From: an uncultured Alphaproteobacteria bacterium
GTDB lineage: Bacteria > Pseudomonadota > Alphaproteobacteria > Caulobacterales > Hyphomonadaceae
DNA: 62,867 bases
Direction of reading: 5' to 3'
Assembly: GCA_903842595.1 (NCBI GenBank)
Contig: CAIMMO010000030.1
Location: 1 to 62,867 of the forward strand
Positions within the stretch are counted from its first letter, which is position 1. Every line of letters starts with the position of its first letter. Under the pieces are notes generated by a model. That model was given only the letters and a program-made list of their open reading frames with translations, was not told the DNA's origin and did not search any database. Shown in pieces: positions 25,197-34,428 of the stretch. Made by a program: the position numbers and the translations under genes.

Positions 25197-27668
25197 ATGA
25201 TGGCCGATGACCCCAAACCGCCCAGCCTGCTGCCGGCCAGCTTCGCCGACTGGTTCGCCATGCGTGGATGGAGTCTGCGGCCTCACCAGGCAGATCTGAT
25301 CGAGGCGGCGCGGCGCGGGCAAGGCGGGCTGGTGATTGCGCCAACAGGCGGCGGCAAGACCCTGGCGGGATTCCTGCCGAGCCTGATCGAGTTGGCGGCG
25401 ACACCGCCGCGTGTGCATCCTGCGCTGCATACACTCTATGTTTCACCACTGAAGGCGCTTGCGACCGATGTCGCGCGCAATCTGGGGCGGCCGGTCAAGG
25501 AGATGAATCTCGACATCTCGATGGACACGCGAACCGGCGACACGCCGGCTTCGCGACGGCAGCAGCAGCGGGCCAGGCCGCCGGATATCCTGCTGACGAC
25601 GCCGGAGCAGCTGGCGCTGCTGGTGGCATCGGAGCATGCTCAGCGGTACTTCTGTGATCTTCGTGCCGTGATCGTCGACGAGGTGCATGCGATCGCGAGT
25701 ACCAAGCGTGGCGACCTGCTGGCGCTTGGGCTGGCGACGCTTCGGGTATGGGCCCCGGCTGCGCGGCATATCGGGCTGTCGGCGACGGTACGAGATCCCG
25801 AGGCGCTGTCGCGCTGGATGGGACCGGACACACCAGTGATCCGGCATATGGGCGGCGCGCAGGCGAACATCACCGTGCTGGATTCGGAAGCGCGCATTCC
25901 GTGGTCGGGGCATTCCGGGCGGCACAACATTCGCGAGGTCTATGACGCGATCAAGGGCGCGCAGATGTCGCTGGTGTTCGTCAATACGCGAAGTCAGGCC
26001 GAGATGACGTTCCAGGAACTGTGGCGCGTCAACGAGGACTCGCTGCCTATCGCGCTGCACCATGGCTCGCTGGATCTCGAGCAGCGCAAGCGCGTCGAAG
26101 CAGCCATGGCGGCGGGCAAGCTGAAGGCGGTGGTGTGCACGTCGACGCTCGATCTGGGTATTGACTGGGGTGATGTTGATCTGGTGGTGCAGATGGGTGC
26201 GCCAAAAGGTTCGTCGCGGTTGATCCAGCGGATCGGGCGATCGAACCACCGGATGGATGAGCCGAGCCGTGCGCTGCTTGCGCCGAGCAATCGCTTCGAG
26301 GTGCTGGAGTGCCGTGCGGCGGTTGAGGCGGTCGCGGCGGGGGAGCTTGACGGCGGTGGTCCGCGGCGTGGCGGCCTCGACGTGCTGGCGCAGCATGTGA
26401 TGGCGCGCGCATGCGGCGAAGGCTTCGAGGCGGTGCGGCTCTACGATGAAGTGCGGCTGGCGGCGCCGTATGCCGATCTTGGGTGGGAGACCTGGGAGCG
26501 CGTCGTCGATCTGGTCGCCACCGGCGGCTATGCGCTGAAGACCTATGACCGCTTCCGGCGGATCGTGCGGTTTCCCGACAATGTCTGGCGCGCGCGCAAT
26601 GACGATGTGCGGCGGCAGCATCGCATGAATGTCGGCGTGATCGTCGAAGACCCCATGATCTCAGTGCGGATGGTCTCGTTCATCAAGGCTTCCGAGAACA
26701 AGCGGCTGATGCGGCCAGGACGCAAGCTTGGCGAGATGGAGGAGTATTTCTTCGAGATGCTGACGCCGGGTGACACCTTCCTGTTTGCCGGCGAGGTGCT
26801 GCGGTTCGAAGGCGTGTCGGACACTGAAGCGCTGGTGACGAAGACGTTTGATCCGGACCCGGCCATCCCAAGCTACAATGGCGGCAAGTTTCCGCTGACG
26901 ACATTTCTGGCTGAGCGGGTGCGTCGCATCGTTCATGATCGTGAGAGATGGAAGCACCTGCCCGACCAGGTTCGCGAATGGTTCGAGGTGCAGGAGCGCA
27001 AGTCCATCATTCCTGCCGCGGACCAGTTGCTCGTCGAGATGTTTCCGCGCGGCGAGCGGCACTACCTTGTCTGTTATCCGTTCGAGGGGCGGCTGGCGCA
27101 CCAGACGCTGGGGATGCTGCTGACGCGGCGGCTGGAGCGGACCGGACTGAAGCCGCTCGGCTTTGTCGCCTCGGAGTACGCGCTGGCGGTGTGGGCAATG
27201 GAGGACATGCGGGGCGAAAACCTCGACCAGCTGTTCCATGAGGACATGCTTGGCGACGATCTGGATGCATGGCTGGACGAGAGCGCGCTGATGAAGCGGA
27301 CCTTCCGGACCAATGCCCTTATCTCGGGGTTGATCGAGCGGCGGATGCCGAAACACGAGAAAACCGGGCGCCAGATCACCTTCTCCACCGATCTTATCTA
27401 CGACGTGCTGCGATCACATGAGCCGGATCACATCCTGCTTCAGGCGGCGCGGCAGGATGCGGGCGATGGGCTGCTTGACATCCGCCGGCTGGGCGAGGCG
27501 CTGAAGCGCTTCAGGGGCAAGATCGTGCATGCAAAGCTGGAGCAGATATCGCCTTTCGCCGTGCCGGTGATGCTCGAGATGGGCAAGGAGCCCGTGTTCT
27601 CAGGAGACGCGGCCGAGGCGATCCTGCGCGAGGCGGAAGATGATCTGGTGCGGGATGCGATGAGTTAG
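25197..27668 (+). CDS. Ligase-associated DEXH-box helicase (Lhr-like)
   Basis: An 823-residue superfamily 2 helicase of the damage-response set. Motifs: APTGGGKTLAGF (Walker A, GGGKT 51-55), LLTTPEQLALL, VIVDEVHAI (DEVH), IGLSATVRD, LVFVNTRSQAEM, TSTLDLGIDWGDVDLVVQ and LIQRIGRSNHR. The remaining 400 residues correspond to the winged-helix and Lhr-core domains. The start is taken at the ATGATG of 25197-25202, where similarity begins (ASFADWFAMRGWSLRPHQ); the upstream frame to 25116 lies in the intergenic region. It is presumed to unwind damaged DNA for the ligase, exonuclease and PdeM. Confidence 0.93.
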   Translation: MMADDPKPPSLLPASFADWFAMRGWSLRPHQADLIEAARRGQGGLVIAPTGGGKTLAGFLPSLIELAATPPRVHPALHTLYVSPLKALATDVARNLGRPVKEMNLDISMDTRTGDTPASRRQQQRARPPDILLTTPEQLALLVASEHAQRYFCDLRAVIVDEVHAIASTKRGDLLALGLATLRVWAPAARHIGLSATVRDPEALSRWMGPDTPVIRHMGGAQANITVLDSEARIPWSGHSGRHNIREVYDAIKGAQMSLVFVNTRSQAEMTFQELWRVNEDSLPIALHHGSLDLEQRKRVEAAMAAGKLKAVVCTSTLDLGIDWGDVDLVVQMGAPKGSSRLIQRIGRSNHRMDEPSRALLAPSNRFEVLECRAAVEAVAAGELDGGGPRRGGLDVLAQHVMARACGEGFEAVRLYDEVRLAAPYADLGWETWERVVDLVATGGYALKTYDRFRRIVRFPDNVWRARNDDVRRQHRMNVGVIVEDPMISVRMVSFIKASENKRLMRPGRKLGEMEEYFFEMLTPGDTFLFAGEVLRFEGVSDTEALVTKTFDPDPAIPSYNGGKFPLTTFLAERVRRIVHDRERWKHLPDQVREWFEVQERKSIIPAADQLLVEMFPRGERHYLVCYPFEGRLAHQTLGMLLTRRLERTGLKPLGFVASEYALAVWAMEDMRGENLDQLFHEDMLGDDLDAWLDESALMKRTFRTNALISGLIERRMPKHEKTGRQITFSTDLIYDVLRSHEPDHILLQAARQDAGDGLLDIRRLGEALKRFRGKIVHAKLEQISPFAVPVMLEMGKEPVFSGDAAEAILREAEDDLVRDAMS

Positions 27669-27713
27669 GTCGGCGACCCGCTATGGCGCCCTGACTGACC
27701 CATGCTGCCGACG

Positions 27714-27965
27714 CTACCAAGACTGCGGGTCGGTCCGGCAGGAAGCGTCGCAGTTGGCGAAATCCGCGTCATACCTTTCCCACTCCGCCGCGGTCTTGCA
27801 TGCCCGCCTCGGCAGGGTTGATCCGATGACGCTTGCGGTCCGACACGACCTGGCGTTTGGATCAGCAGCATCGCGATCTGCGGCAAGAACCGCTTGATCG
27901 GCCGACGCCAGCTGCGTTCTCGAGCGCCATACGCTTTTGCCGCCAACGAGCCGGCCAGCAAGCAT
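27714..27965 (-). CDS. Small cysteine-containing protein, possible degraded paralogue
   Basis: An 83-residue reading frame whose end resembles the lipoprotein just upstream. The segment SCRTASVIGSTLPRRACKTA followed by AEWERYDAD fits the pattern C...GS.I.R.C.T..EW..Y. There is no signal peptide at the chosen start and no convincing ribosome site, so the N-terminus may have been lost. The frame continues upstream but would overlap the other lipoprotein gene in a different frame. It may be a tandem duplicate in decay. Confidence 0.45.
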   Translation of the reverse strand: MLAGRLVGGKSVWRSRTQLASADQAVLAADRDAADPNARSCRTASVIGSTLPRRACKTAAEWERYDADFANCDASCRTDPQSW

Positions 27966-28041
27966 GGTGGCGGAGCAGTTTTCTGAATGTAAACCGGAGC
28001 TTTGTGCGGCCGAGACTGCCGGGCGGCTCGCGGTTAGCTGC

Positions 28042-28329
28042 TCAGTCAGCACGCATGCCCGGGTAGAGTTTGCGATTGTCCGTGTTATCTTGGATTTCAC
28101 CGAGCATCGCTTGTGACTTCGAGCCTTCTTCACTTTCATACTTGGACCACGCTTCGGGTGAAGCGCAGATCGTGCGGCCGATATGGGAGCCCGCTGGTTG
28201 ATCACGCCGACAGTCGAGGCCTGCCATATCCACTTCTCCAAGCGTGGTCTTGGTGCGTGAGATCGATGGCGAGACCGAACACGCGCTGATGAGAGCCACG
28301 ATTAGGGTCAAGATGCAGGTGCGGATCAT
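28042..28329 (-). CDS. Small lipoprotein with C-x-GS-x-C-EW-Y motif
   Basis: A 95-residue lipoprotein. The signal peptide is IRTCILTLIVALISAC with lipobox ISAC. The mature part has the signature DCRRDQPAGSHIGRTICASP followed by EAWSKYESE, with two cysteines that could pair. Small periplasmic proteins ending in a C..E.P.GSRI...C.T..EW motif are common in this group and have no known function. GGGGAG lies seven bases before the ATG at 28329. Its neighbour downstream has the same motif. Confidence 0.7.
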   Translation of the reverse strand: MIRTCILTLIVALISACSVSPSISRTKTTLGEVDMAGLDCRRDQPAGSHIGRTICASPEAWSKYESEEGSKSQAMLGEIQDNTDNRKLYPGMRAD

Positions 28330-28486
28330 GGACGTCTCCCCTGATGGCCGATACCGCTCTATGCGTCGGTTGGCAGGACCCATGATAGCACATCTGCAAT
28401 GTCTTCCACCCATCAACTTGAGACGTGCCGGTTGTTGGCGCCATTGCTGTTGACGTTGGGGCCGACGCCCCGCACGGTTCTGGGGA

Positions 28487-29242
28487 ATGGACGATCTCTT
28501 TTCATCATCTCAGATCCAGCCGGGACTTCTGCTGTCCGTCGCGGGGCAGCGCGTTCAAGCCCTGATGTGCGGCGCCCTCTGGTGGGATGAGCCGGGGGTC
28601 CTGGTCGTGTCCGACCTGCACTTCGAGAAGGCGTCATCCTATGCGGCGCGTGGACAGATGCTTCCGCCCTATGACACGCGCGAGACATTGGCGCGTGTCG
28701 GACGGTTGATGCGGGTCTTTTCGCCCCGGACAGTGATCTCGCTGGGCGACAGTTTCCACGATCGGCGGGCGCGGCCGCGCATGGCGGCAGATGATGTCAC
28801 GAGCCTGCGCCGCATGACAGGGGCGTGCGACTGGGTCTGGATCGAGGGCAATCACGATCCGAAGCCGCCTGAAGACCTTGGCGGGCGCGCGGCTGTCGAG
28901 GCGACGGTCGGGCCGCTGACGTTTCGGCACATCCCGTCTGAGGGCGTTGTTGTTGGAGAAGTCGCCGGACACCTGCATCCCTGCGCACGCGTGGTCGGCC
29001 GGAGTGGACGATCCGTGCGCAGGCGCTGTTTCGTGACGGACGGCGCCCGGCTCGTGATGCCGGCCTATGGCGCGCTGACGGGCGGGCTGAATGTGCTGGA
29101 TGCGGCGTTTGCGTCCGTGTTCCCGACGGACCTGTTCGCTGGCGTCATCGGACGCGACGGCGTTTACCTCGCGGGGCGGGACAATCTGGCGCCGGATAGC
29201 GCCCGGCAGCCTGTGCTTGACCCTGCCCGCCGCCGCGCATAG
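28487..29242 (+). CDS. pdeM: Ligase-associated DNA damage response endonuclease PdeM
   Basis: A 251-residue metallophosphoesterase. Metal-binding motifs: SDLHFEKAS (D43, H45), LGDSFHD (D88), EGNHD (N122, H123) and GHLHP (H162, H164). The spacing and the conserved pieces CGALWWDEP and [13 protein letters not shown] fit PdeM, the phosphoesterase of the Lhr-ligase-exonuclease set. It lies about 0.8 kb downstream of the helicase on the same strand, with the two small lipoprotein-like genes on the opposite strand between them. Confidence 0.9.
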   Translation: MDDLFSSSQIQPGLLLSVAGQRVQALMCGALWWDEPGVLVVSDLHFEKASSYAARGQMLPPYDTRETLARVGRLMRVFSPRTVISLGDSFHDRRARPRMAADDVTSLRRMTGACDWVWIEGNHDPKPPEDLGGRAAVEATVGPLTFRHIPSEGVVVGEVAGHLHPCARVVGRSGRSVRRRCFVTDGARLVMPAYGALTGGLNVLDAAFASVFPTDLFAGVIGRDGVYLAGRDNLAPDSARQPVLDPARRRA

Positions 29243-29244
29243 GC

Positions 29245-29265
29245 GGGGCGATCAGGAGTCGCCCC
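29245..29265 (+). promoter_or_regulatory. Hairpin presenting the lysS ribosome-binding site
   Basis: GGGGCGA (29245-29251) pairs with TCGCCCC (29259-29265), leaving TCAGGAG as the loop. AGGAG is the only ribosome-binding site for lysS, whose ATG follows at 29269. The arrangement could help or limit initiation, and could also mark the end of the pdeM transcript. Confidence 0.4.
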
Positions 29266-29268
29266 AAA

Positions 29269-30864
29269 ATGTCCACCGCGTCTGTCGCAGCCATCGCAGA
29301 AGCCGCCAAGGCCTGGCCGTTCGAGCTCGCGCGCGAGCTCAAGGCGCGGATCGAGAAGCTGGAGAAGGCCGGGCGTCCCAAGGATGCGCCGGTGATCTTC
29401 GAGACAGGCTATGGCCCTTCCGGCCTGCCGCACATCGGCACGTTCGGTGAAGTGGTGCGCACGACCATGGTACGACGCGCGTTCGAGGCGCTGACGGGCG
29501 GCGCGCATAAGACGCGGCTGATCTGTGTGTCCGACGACATGGACGGCATGCGCAAGGTTCCGGACACGGTGCCGAATCCGGAAGCGCTCAAGGAATACAT
29601 GCAGAAGCCGCTGACGTCCGTGCCCGATCCGTTCGGGACGCACGAAAGCTATGGCGCGCACATGAACGCGCGGCTGCGCGCCTTCCTCGACAGTTTTGGC
29701 TTCGAGTACGAGTTCGCATCGGCGACGACGCTTTACAAGTCTGGCCGGTTCGACGCGATGCTGGTGCGCGCGGCGGAGAAGTACGATCAGATCATGAAGG
29801 TGATGCTGCCGACGCTGGGCGACGAGCGGAGGGAAACATACTCGCCATTCCTGCCGATCTCGCCGACGACGGGGCGCGTGCTCTACGTGCCCATGAAGCG
29901 TGTGGACGCGAAGGCGGGCACGGTGACGTTCGTCGATGAGAATGGCGAGGACACGACCGTTCCCGTCACGGGCGGCCATGTGAAGCTGCAGTGGAAGCCG
30001 GACTTCGGCATGCGCTGGGCGGCTCTTGGCGTCGACTTCGAAATGTTCGGCAAGGACCACCAGGCAAATATGGGGGTGTATGACCGGATCTGCGAGATCC
30101 TCGGCGTACCCGCGCCACTGCACTACGTCTACGAGCTGTTTCTCGACGAGAAGGGCGAGAAGATTTCGAAAACCAAGGGGAACGGCATCTCGGTCGAGCA
30201 GTGGCTGGCTTACGCGCCTGAGGAAAGCCTCTCACTGTATCAGTTTCAGAAGCCGCGTACCGCCAAGAAGCTCCACTTCGACGTCATCCCCAAGACCGTC
30301 GACGAGTATCTGCAGTTCCTCGACGCGTATGGGAAACAGACGCCGGAGCAGCAGCTGGAAAATCCGGCCTGGCACATACATGGCGGCGCGCCGCCGGCGA
30401 AAGCGTCGCCTGTGTCCTTCGCGATGCTGCTGAACCTCGTCTCGGCGGCCAATGCCTCCAACAAGGATGTTCTGTGGGGCTTCATCCGCCGCGAGGCGCC
30501 TGATGCCTCACCGCAAACCGAGCCGCTGCTGGACCATCTCGTCGGGTATGCGCTGAAATACTATGCGGACTTCGTAAGGCCGCAAAAAAAGTATCGTGCG
30601 CCTGATGAGAAGGAGCGCGCAGCGCTGGAGGACCTCGCATCCCGTCTCGAAAGCTGGGACGGGCCGCTGGATGGCGAGAGCCTGCAGACGATGGTGTTCG
30701 CTGTCGGGACGGAGCGGCAGTTCGAGCCGCTGCGAGCGTGGTTCACCGCGATCTATGAGGTCTGCCTCGGGCAGTCGCAGGGTCCACGCTTTGGCGGCTT
30801 TGTCGCGCTGTATGGCGTGAAGGAGTCGGCGAAGTTGATCCGGGAGTCGCTCGCGCGAGGCTAG
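29269..30864 (+). CDS. lysS: Lysyl-tRNA synthetase, class I
   Basis: A 531-residue class I lysyl-tRNA synthetase that charges tRNA-Lys. The HIGH-type motif is [11 protein letters not shown] (55-58), the KMSKS-type motif is [13 protein letters not shown] near residue 298, and the C-terminal half is the helical anticodon-binding cage. Class I LysRS is the archaeal-like form that replaces class II in most Alphaproteobacteria. It lies 26 bases after pdeM with the ribosome site in a hairpin loop. No class II enzyme is visible here. Confidence 0.96.
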   Translation: MSTASVAAIAEAAKAWPFELARELKARIEKLEKAGRPKDAPVIFETGYGPSGLPHIGTFGEVVRTTMVRRAFEALTGGAHKTRLICVSDDMDGMRKVPDTVPNPEALKEYMQKPLTSVPDPFGTHESYGAHMNARLRAFLDSFGFEYEFASATTLYKSGRFDAMLVRAAEKYDQIMKVMLPTLGDERRETYSPFLPISPTTGRVLYVPMKRVDAKAGTVTFVDENGEDTTVPVTGGHVKLQWKPDFGMRWAALGVDFEMFGKDHQANMGVYDRICEILGVPAPLHYVYELFLDEKGEKISKTKGNGISVEQWLAYAPEESLSLYQFQKPRTAKKLHFDVIPKTVDEYLQFLDAYGKQTPEQQLENPAWHIHGGAPPAKASPVSFAMLLNLVSAANASNKDVLWGFIRREAPDASPQTEPLLDHLVGYALKYYADFVRPQKKYRAPDEKERAALEDLASRLESWDGPLDGESLQTMVFAVGTERQFEPLRAWFTAIYEVCLGQSQGPRFGGFVALYGVKESAKLIRESLARG

Positions 30865-30866
30865 GT

Positions 30867-31304
30867 TCAGGTCCGCATGGGGCAGCGGATCAGCTCGATG
30901 GATTCGCTGTCGTTGATCGTGACCCGCATCTTGAGCTTGTTGGGGTTCACGCGGAAGAAGACGAAATCCGTGCTCGACTGCCCGCGCGCGACGCAGCGTG
31001 CGCTGGCTGACCAGACCTGCCCGTTGTCGCTGGCGGACTGGTTGATCCGCTCGAAATGGCAGAAGCGCTCTCGCTTCATGCCCATGCGGGTCTGTTCAAT
31101 CGTCCAGATTTCGCGCTGATTGTTGCAGGCGTTCGAGTCGATCGCCCATTCGCCGGCATAAGCGCGTTCTTCCTCTCTCCCCTCGGCGCGGAAGGCATTG
31201 GCGCCGGTATCGGGCAACTCAGCGGCGGGCGTGGCTGTGTCGTCCACGGGGGCCTCGCAGGCGGCCACAAGGGCGATCAGGGCAAGGCTGGCGAGGCGGC
31301 GCAA
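30867..31304 (-). CDS. Lipoprotein of unknown function
   Basis: A 145-residue lipoprotein. The start is read as TTG at 31304, because AAGGAG lies eight bases upstream and the signal peptide (LRRLASLALIALVAAC, lipobox VAAC) begins there; the longer frame to 31373 would put about 23 extra residues before it. The mature domain has three cysteines (SNACNNQ, ERFCHFER, SARCVARG), a fourth near the end (IRCPM), and beta-strand patterns (TDFVFFRVNPNKLKMRVTI). It ends two bases from the convergent lysS stop. No family recognised. Confidence 0.7.
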   Translation of the reverse strand: MRRLASLALIALVAACEAPVDDTATPAAELPDTGANAFRAEGREEERAYAGEWAIDSNACNNQREIWTIEQTRMGMKRERFCHFERINQSASDNGQVWSASARCVARGQSSTDFVFFRVNPNKLKMRVTINDSESIELIRCPMRT

Positions 31305-31402
31305 GTGCAGGGCTCCTTGCGCGCAGTAAGCGCCTGAGTTTGGGCCGTTGCGCAAGTGGGAAGCTGGGCGCATCCTGCATTTTGAGGCTTGGGAATCCCT
31401 TC

Positions 31403-32197
31403 ATGCGCGAAAAAGCTGGCGCATTCAAACGTGTTGCGGTCGGGCTCTGCGCCCTTGCGGTTGCACTTTCATGGGTTAGTCCGGCCTTCCCCCACCCGAC
31501 GTCCCCGATGCTGGCGGAGCGTTATGCGCGTGGCGATTATCTGGAGGCCGCCGCGCTCGCGGAACAGGTGGCGGGCGCGGACGACCTGGCTTTCGCCGCG
31601 CGTGCGCTGCTGGCGTACTGCATGACCGGTTCGGCAGAGCCGGATGCACGCGTGGTGGAACGGGCGGTCAGGGACGCTGAGGCCGCCCTGCGGCTCGATC
31701 CCGAGCATGAGGAGGGCCGGCTGCAGCTCGCCATCGCACTGTCGCTGAAAAGCCGGGCCATGGACGTGATGACGGCATGGAGCGCCGGCTTTGCTGAGAA
31801 GGGCAAAAGGCTGGCCGAAGAGGTGCTCAAGGCCGATCCCCGCAATGTCTATGCGCATGGCTTTCTGGCGGTTTGGAATCTTGAAGTTGTGCGGCGCGGC
31901 GGCGCCGTGGGCGCCTGGATGCTTGGCGCAAGCACTGGATCCGGCCGGAGCCACTATGACAAGGCCCGGGCGCTGGCCCCGGACGATATCGGCGTGCACT
32001 GGCAATACGCCCGCGCCCTCGCCGCTCTCGATCTCAAGGGCAAGACGCCTGACGTTCGTGCAGCGCTGGATCGCGCGCTGGCTGCGGCGGCGTCGGATCA
32101 TGTCGAGCAGGTGATGCAGGCGCGAGCGCAACAGCTGTCCGAAGCTCTGGCGGGCGATGGCGATGCGGCGCAGCGGATGGCGCAGGCGATGCTGTGA
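31403..32197 (+). CDS. Exported TPR-repeat protein
   Basis: A 264-residue protein with a signal peptide (residues 1-30, VGLCALAVALSWVSPAFP) and helical repeats of TPR type (YARGDYLEAAALAEQVAG, then AEAALRLDPEHEEGRLQLAI and EEVLKADPRNVYAHGFLAV). The glycine-rich piece GAWMLGASTGSGRSHYDKA breaks the repeats. It probably acts as a periplasmic scaffold. It starts at 31403 just before the signal peptide and ends by overlapping the next gene by 4 bases (GTGA). No ribosome site is strong. Confidence 0.75.
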   Translation: MREKAGAFKRVAVGLCALAVALSWVSPAFPHPTSPMLAERYARGDYLEAAALAEQVAGADDLAFAARALLAYCMTGSAEPDARVVERAVRDAEAALRLDPEHEEGRLQLAIALSLKSRAMDVMTAWSAGFAEKGKRLAEEVLKADPRNVYAHGFLAVWNLEVVRRGGAVGAWMLGASTGSGRSHYDKARALAPDDIGVHWQYARALAALDLKGKTPDVRAALDRALAAAASDHVEQVMQARAQQLSEALAGDGDAAQRMAQAML

Positions 32198-32637
32198 GCC
32201 AGCGCGGCCGGTTGATGCGCACGCGGTTCGAGCAGGTGCAGGCCATCCTGCATGCCGACCGGGACCCGATCGGATCCGGCGTGCCGCTGGACGCGTACGG
32301 CAGCTATGCGTGGCCGCTTGTGAAGCTGTTGCAGGCGGCCGCCCCGCGCGAGGAGATCGCGCGATACCTGCGTGAGGCGGCGGCAAGGATGGTGTTTCCC
32401 GTGCCTGAGGCGCGCGTGCGGATTGTGATGGATCGGCTGATGGCTGTCCGAACGGGTGATCTGCAAGACGACGCCGGCGCCAGCGCCGGTCCCGTGAACT
32501 CCGTCTCGATGTCGATCGTGACTTCATCGAACACGCCCATTGTTGAGCCTGGCGCCGGGATGCCGATGCCGAAGCTGGAACGCTTCAGCGTGCCGTGCGC
32601 CGAGAAGCCGACGCGGGCCGCAGGGTCCATCGGGTAG
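32194..32637 (+). CDS. Small soluble protein with altered 3' end
   Basis: A 147-codon frame. Residues 1-90 look like a genuine small cytosolic protein (FEQVQAILHADRDPIGSGVP, then DAYGSYAWPLVKLLQ and EEIARYLRE), similar to a family of about 90-residue proteins with a DPIG...DEY.SY pattern. Beyond about residue 90 the frame reads antisense through a YceI fragment, so the original end was probably lost in a rearrangement near 32465-32485. It starts with GTG overlapping the TPR gene. Function unknown. Confidence 0.55.
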   Translation: MSQRGRLMRTRFEQVQAILHADRDPIGSGVPLDAYGSYAWPLVKLLQAAAPREEIARYLREAAARMVFPVPEARVRIVMDRLMAVRTGDLQDDAGASAGPVNSVSMSIVTSSNTPIVEPGAGMPMPKLERFSVPCAEKPTRAAGSIG

Positions 32638-32687
32638 CCTCCATAGCCGCCGTTGAAGGTGGCGTGGAGGGTGACGGGTTTCGTCAC
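32484..32687 (-). pseudogene. YceI-family fragment
   Basis: About 68 codons match the C-terminal half of YceI polyisoprenoid-binding proteins: TKPVTLHATFNGGYGG, then RVGFSAHGTLKRSSFGIG and MGVFDEVTIDIETEF. No related sequence precedes TKPVTL in frame and no stop follows directly, so both ends are missing. It overlaps the distorted 3' end of the gene on the other strand. Confidence 0.65.
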
Positions 32688-32954
32688 GCTTTTGTTGGCG
32701 TTGTGTGTCGAGGACGGCCGGGTTTGCGGTCAATCGACACGCGCGACAGAAAACTCCCGCGGCCTGAGATCCCGGGGGAGCAGGTTGAGTGGATGGTCGC
32801 AAGGATCAGGACTCTGCCTGGGAGTTGCAGGGACGGGCATGGCGCGCTCCTGCCCTGCCTGTTCTGATGCGGCGAAGTTGAGCGAGACCGGTAGTACCGG
32901 CGATTACGCCGGAGGTAATGGAAGTTAGCCGCTCCGCCGGTTAGTCTCCTGGGC

Positions 32955-33776
32955 ATGACACATCAGGCAGTCTCCACTCGCCCCTCCTCCCAGCCAAATC
33001 GCGTGGGCGATCTCATCCGCGACTGGCGCGCGCGGCGGCGCATGAGCCAGCTCGACCTGGCGCTTGAAGCGGGCGTTTCGCAGAGGCATCTGAGCTTCGT
33101 GGAAAGCGGCCGGTCGTCGCCCTCGCGCGACATGGTGGAGACACTTTGCGAGCATCTCGAGCTGCCGCTGCGCGAGCGCAATGTGGTGCTCCTGTCGGCG
33201 GGTTTTGCGCCGGCATTCGCGGAACGAAAGTTGTCGGATCCGTCGATGGCCGCGGCGCGTACTGCGGTTGAGCTTGTGCTCAAAGGGCATGAGCCCAATC
33301 CGGCGCTGGTGGTGGATCGCTGGTGGAATCTGCTCATGGCGAACGCTTCGGTGGCGCCGCTTCTGTCGCTGGTGGAGGACAGGTCGCTGCTGGAGGGGCA
33401 GCCCAATGTGCTGCGCCTGTCGCTGCATCCGGGGGGGCTGGCGAAGAGTATCGTGAACCTTGGCCAGTGGAAGGCGCACGTGCTCTGGCGGCTGGGCCAG
33501 CAGATCGAAGCGACGTGCGATCCGAAGCTGATCGCTCTGGAGAAGGAGCTGGCTGGCTATGCCGCTCCTCCTGCGCCGCGGCGCGAGCGCAACGAGGCCG
33601 ATGCGATCGCATTGAACTTCGAACTCAAGGTCGGATCGCAGCTGCTGTCATTCATAACGACGACAACGATCTTCGGAACGCCTGCGGATGTGACGCTTTC
33701 GGAACTGTGCCTGGAAGCCTTCTTTCCAGCCAACGCCGAGACAGCGGCGGCTATGCGGGCTTTGGCTGGCGCGTGA
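32955..33776 (+). CDS. XRE-family regulator with MmyB-like ligand domain
   Basis: A 273-residue regulator. The helix-turn-helix lies at about 15-70 (GDLIRDWRARRRMSQLDLAL, then SQRHLSFVESGRSSPSRDMV). Residues 95-265 form the MmyB-like ligand-binding region, with NPALVVDRWWNLLMAN and VLRLSLHPGGL as recognisable parts. Such regulators often control a nearby oxidoreductase or epoxidase; none is adjacent here. The upstream gap 32688-32954 holds no gene. Just before the start, ACCGGCG...CGCCGG forms a short inverted repeat. Confidence 0.87.
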   Translation: MTHQAVSTRPSSQPNRVGDLIRDWRARRRMSQLDLALEAGVSQRHLSFVESGRSSPSRDMVETLCEHLELPLRERNVVLLSAGFAPAFAERKLSDPSMAAARTAVELVLKGHEPNPALVVDRWWNLLMANASVAPLLSLVEDRSLLEGQPNVLRLSLHPGGLAKSIVNLGQWKAHVLWRLGQQIEATCDPKLIALEKELAGYAAPPAPRRERNEADAIALNFELKVGSQLLSFITTTTIFGTPADVTLSELCLEAFFPANAETAAAMRALAGA

Positions 33777-33778
33777 GG

Positions 33779-34396
33779 CTACTGGCTCGCCCACAGGATG
33801 CGCGCCATCCAGGCGAGGTCGTTACGGGGAAGCTCACGCGGGTCGGCGGCAGGGTTAAGGGAGATCAGCTCGACCATGCGTTCGGTCTGGCGGCCGAGCA
33901 CCCTGGCGAGGACCTCACCTTTCCTTGTGCGCACCACGACGCGGTCGCCGCGGCGGGCAGCGACGCCGGGCGCGACCACGATGCGGTCGCCTCGGCGATA
34001 GACCGGCTCCATCGAGTCGCCGCTGATTTCGAGCGCGTAGACATTCTCGGTTTCGAGTCCGGGGAAGCGGACCTCTTCCCAATTGTCCCCGGTCGGAAAA
34101 CCAGCGTCGTCGAAATAGCCTTCGCTGCCGGCCCTGGCGAAGCCCAGCAAAGGGGCGGTGTGGCCCTGCCGGCCCTCCGCCAGCGCGGCGAAGTCTTCAA
34201 GCGAAGCACCCACGGCCTGCAGCGCCTTCGACAGGCTTTCCGTCGATAGCCAGCGCGGCGAGCCCTCCGGCGTCACACGCTTGGACTTGTTGAAAGCCGT
34301 GGGGTCCAGCCCTGCGCGCCGGGCGAGGCCGGAGGCGGACAGGCCATGCTGGCCGGCCAGCGAGTCGATCGCTTTCCAGATATCTGTGTGCTGCAT
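33779..34396 (-). CDS. LexA/CI-like repressor with S24 peptidase domain
   Basis: A 205-residue repressor. The N-terminal helix-turn-helix (LAGQHGLSASGLARRAGLDP) is followed by a S24 self-cleavage domain with Ser in EISGDSMEPVYRRGD and Lys in TRKGEVLARVLG. Family members cleave themselves when RecA is activated, releasing target genes. The start at 34396 has GGAG upstream. A good inverted repeat sits 33 bases before the start. It converges on the MmyB-like regulator, two bases apart. It resembles host-encoded phage-repressor relatives; no phage genes are nearby. Confidence 0.87.
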   Translation of the reverse strand: MQHTDIWKAIDSLAGQHGLSASGLARRAGLDPTAFNKSKRVTPEGSPRWLSTESLSKALQAVGASLEDFAALAEGRQGHTAPLLGFARAGSEGYFDDAGFPTGDNWEEVRFPGLETENVYALEISGDSMEPVYRRGDRIVVAPGVAARRGDRVVVRTRKGEVLARVLGRQTERMVELISLNPAADPRELPRNDLAWMARILWASQ

Positions 34397-34428
34397 GACA
34401 GGCTCCGGGTGGGACGTCACGCCTAGAT

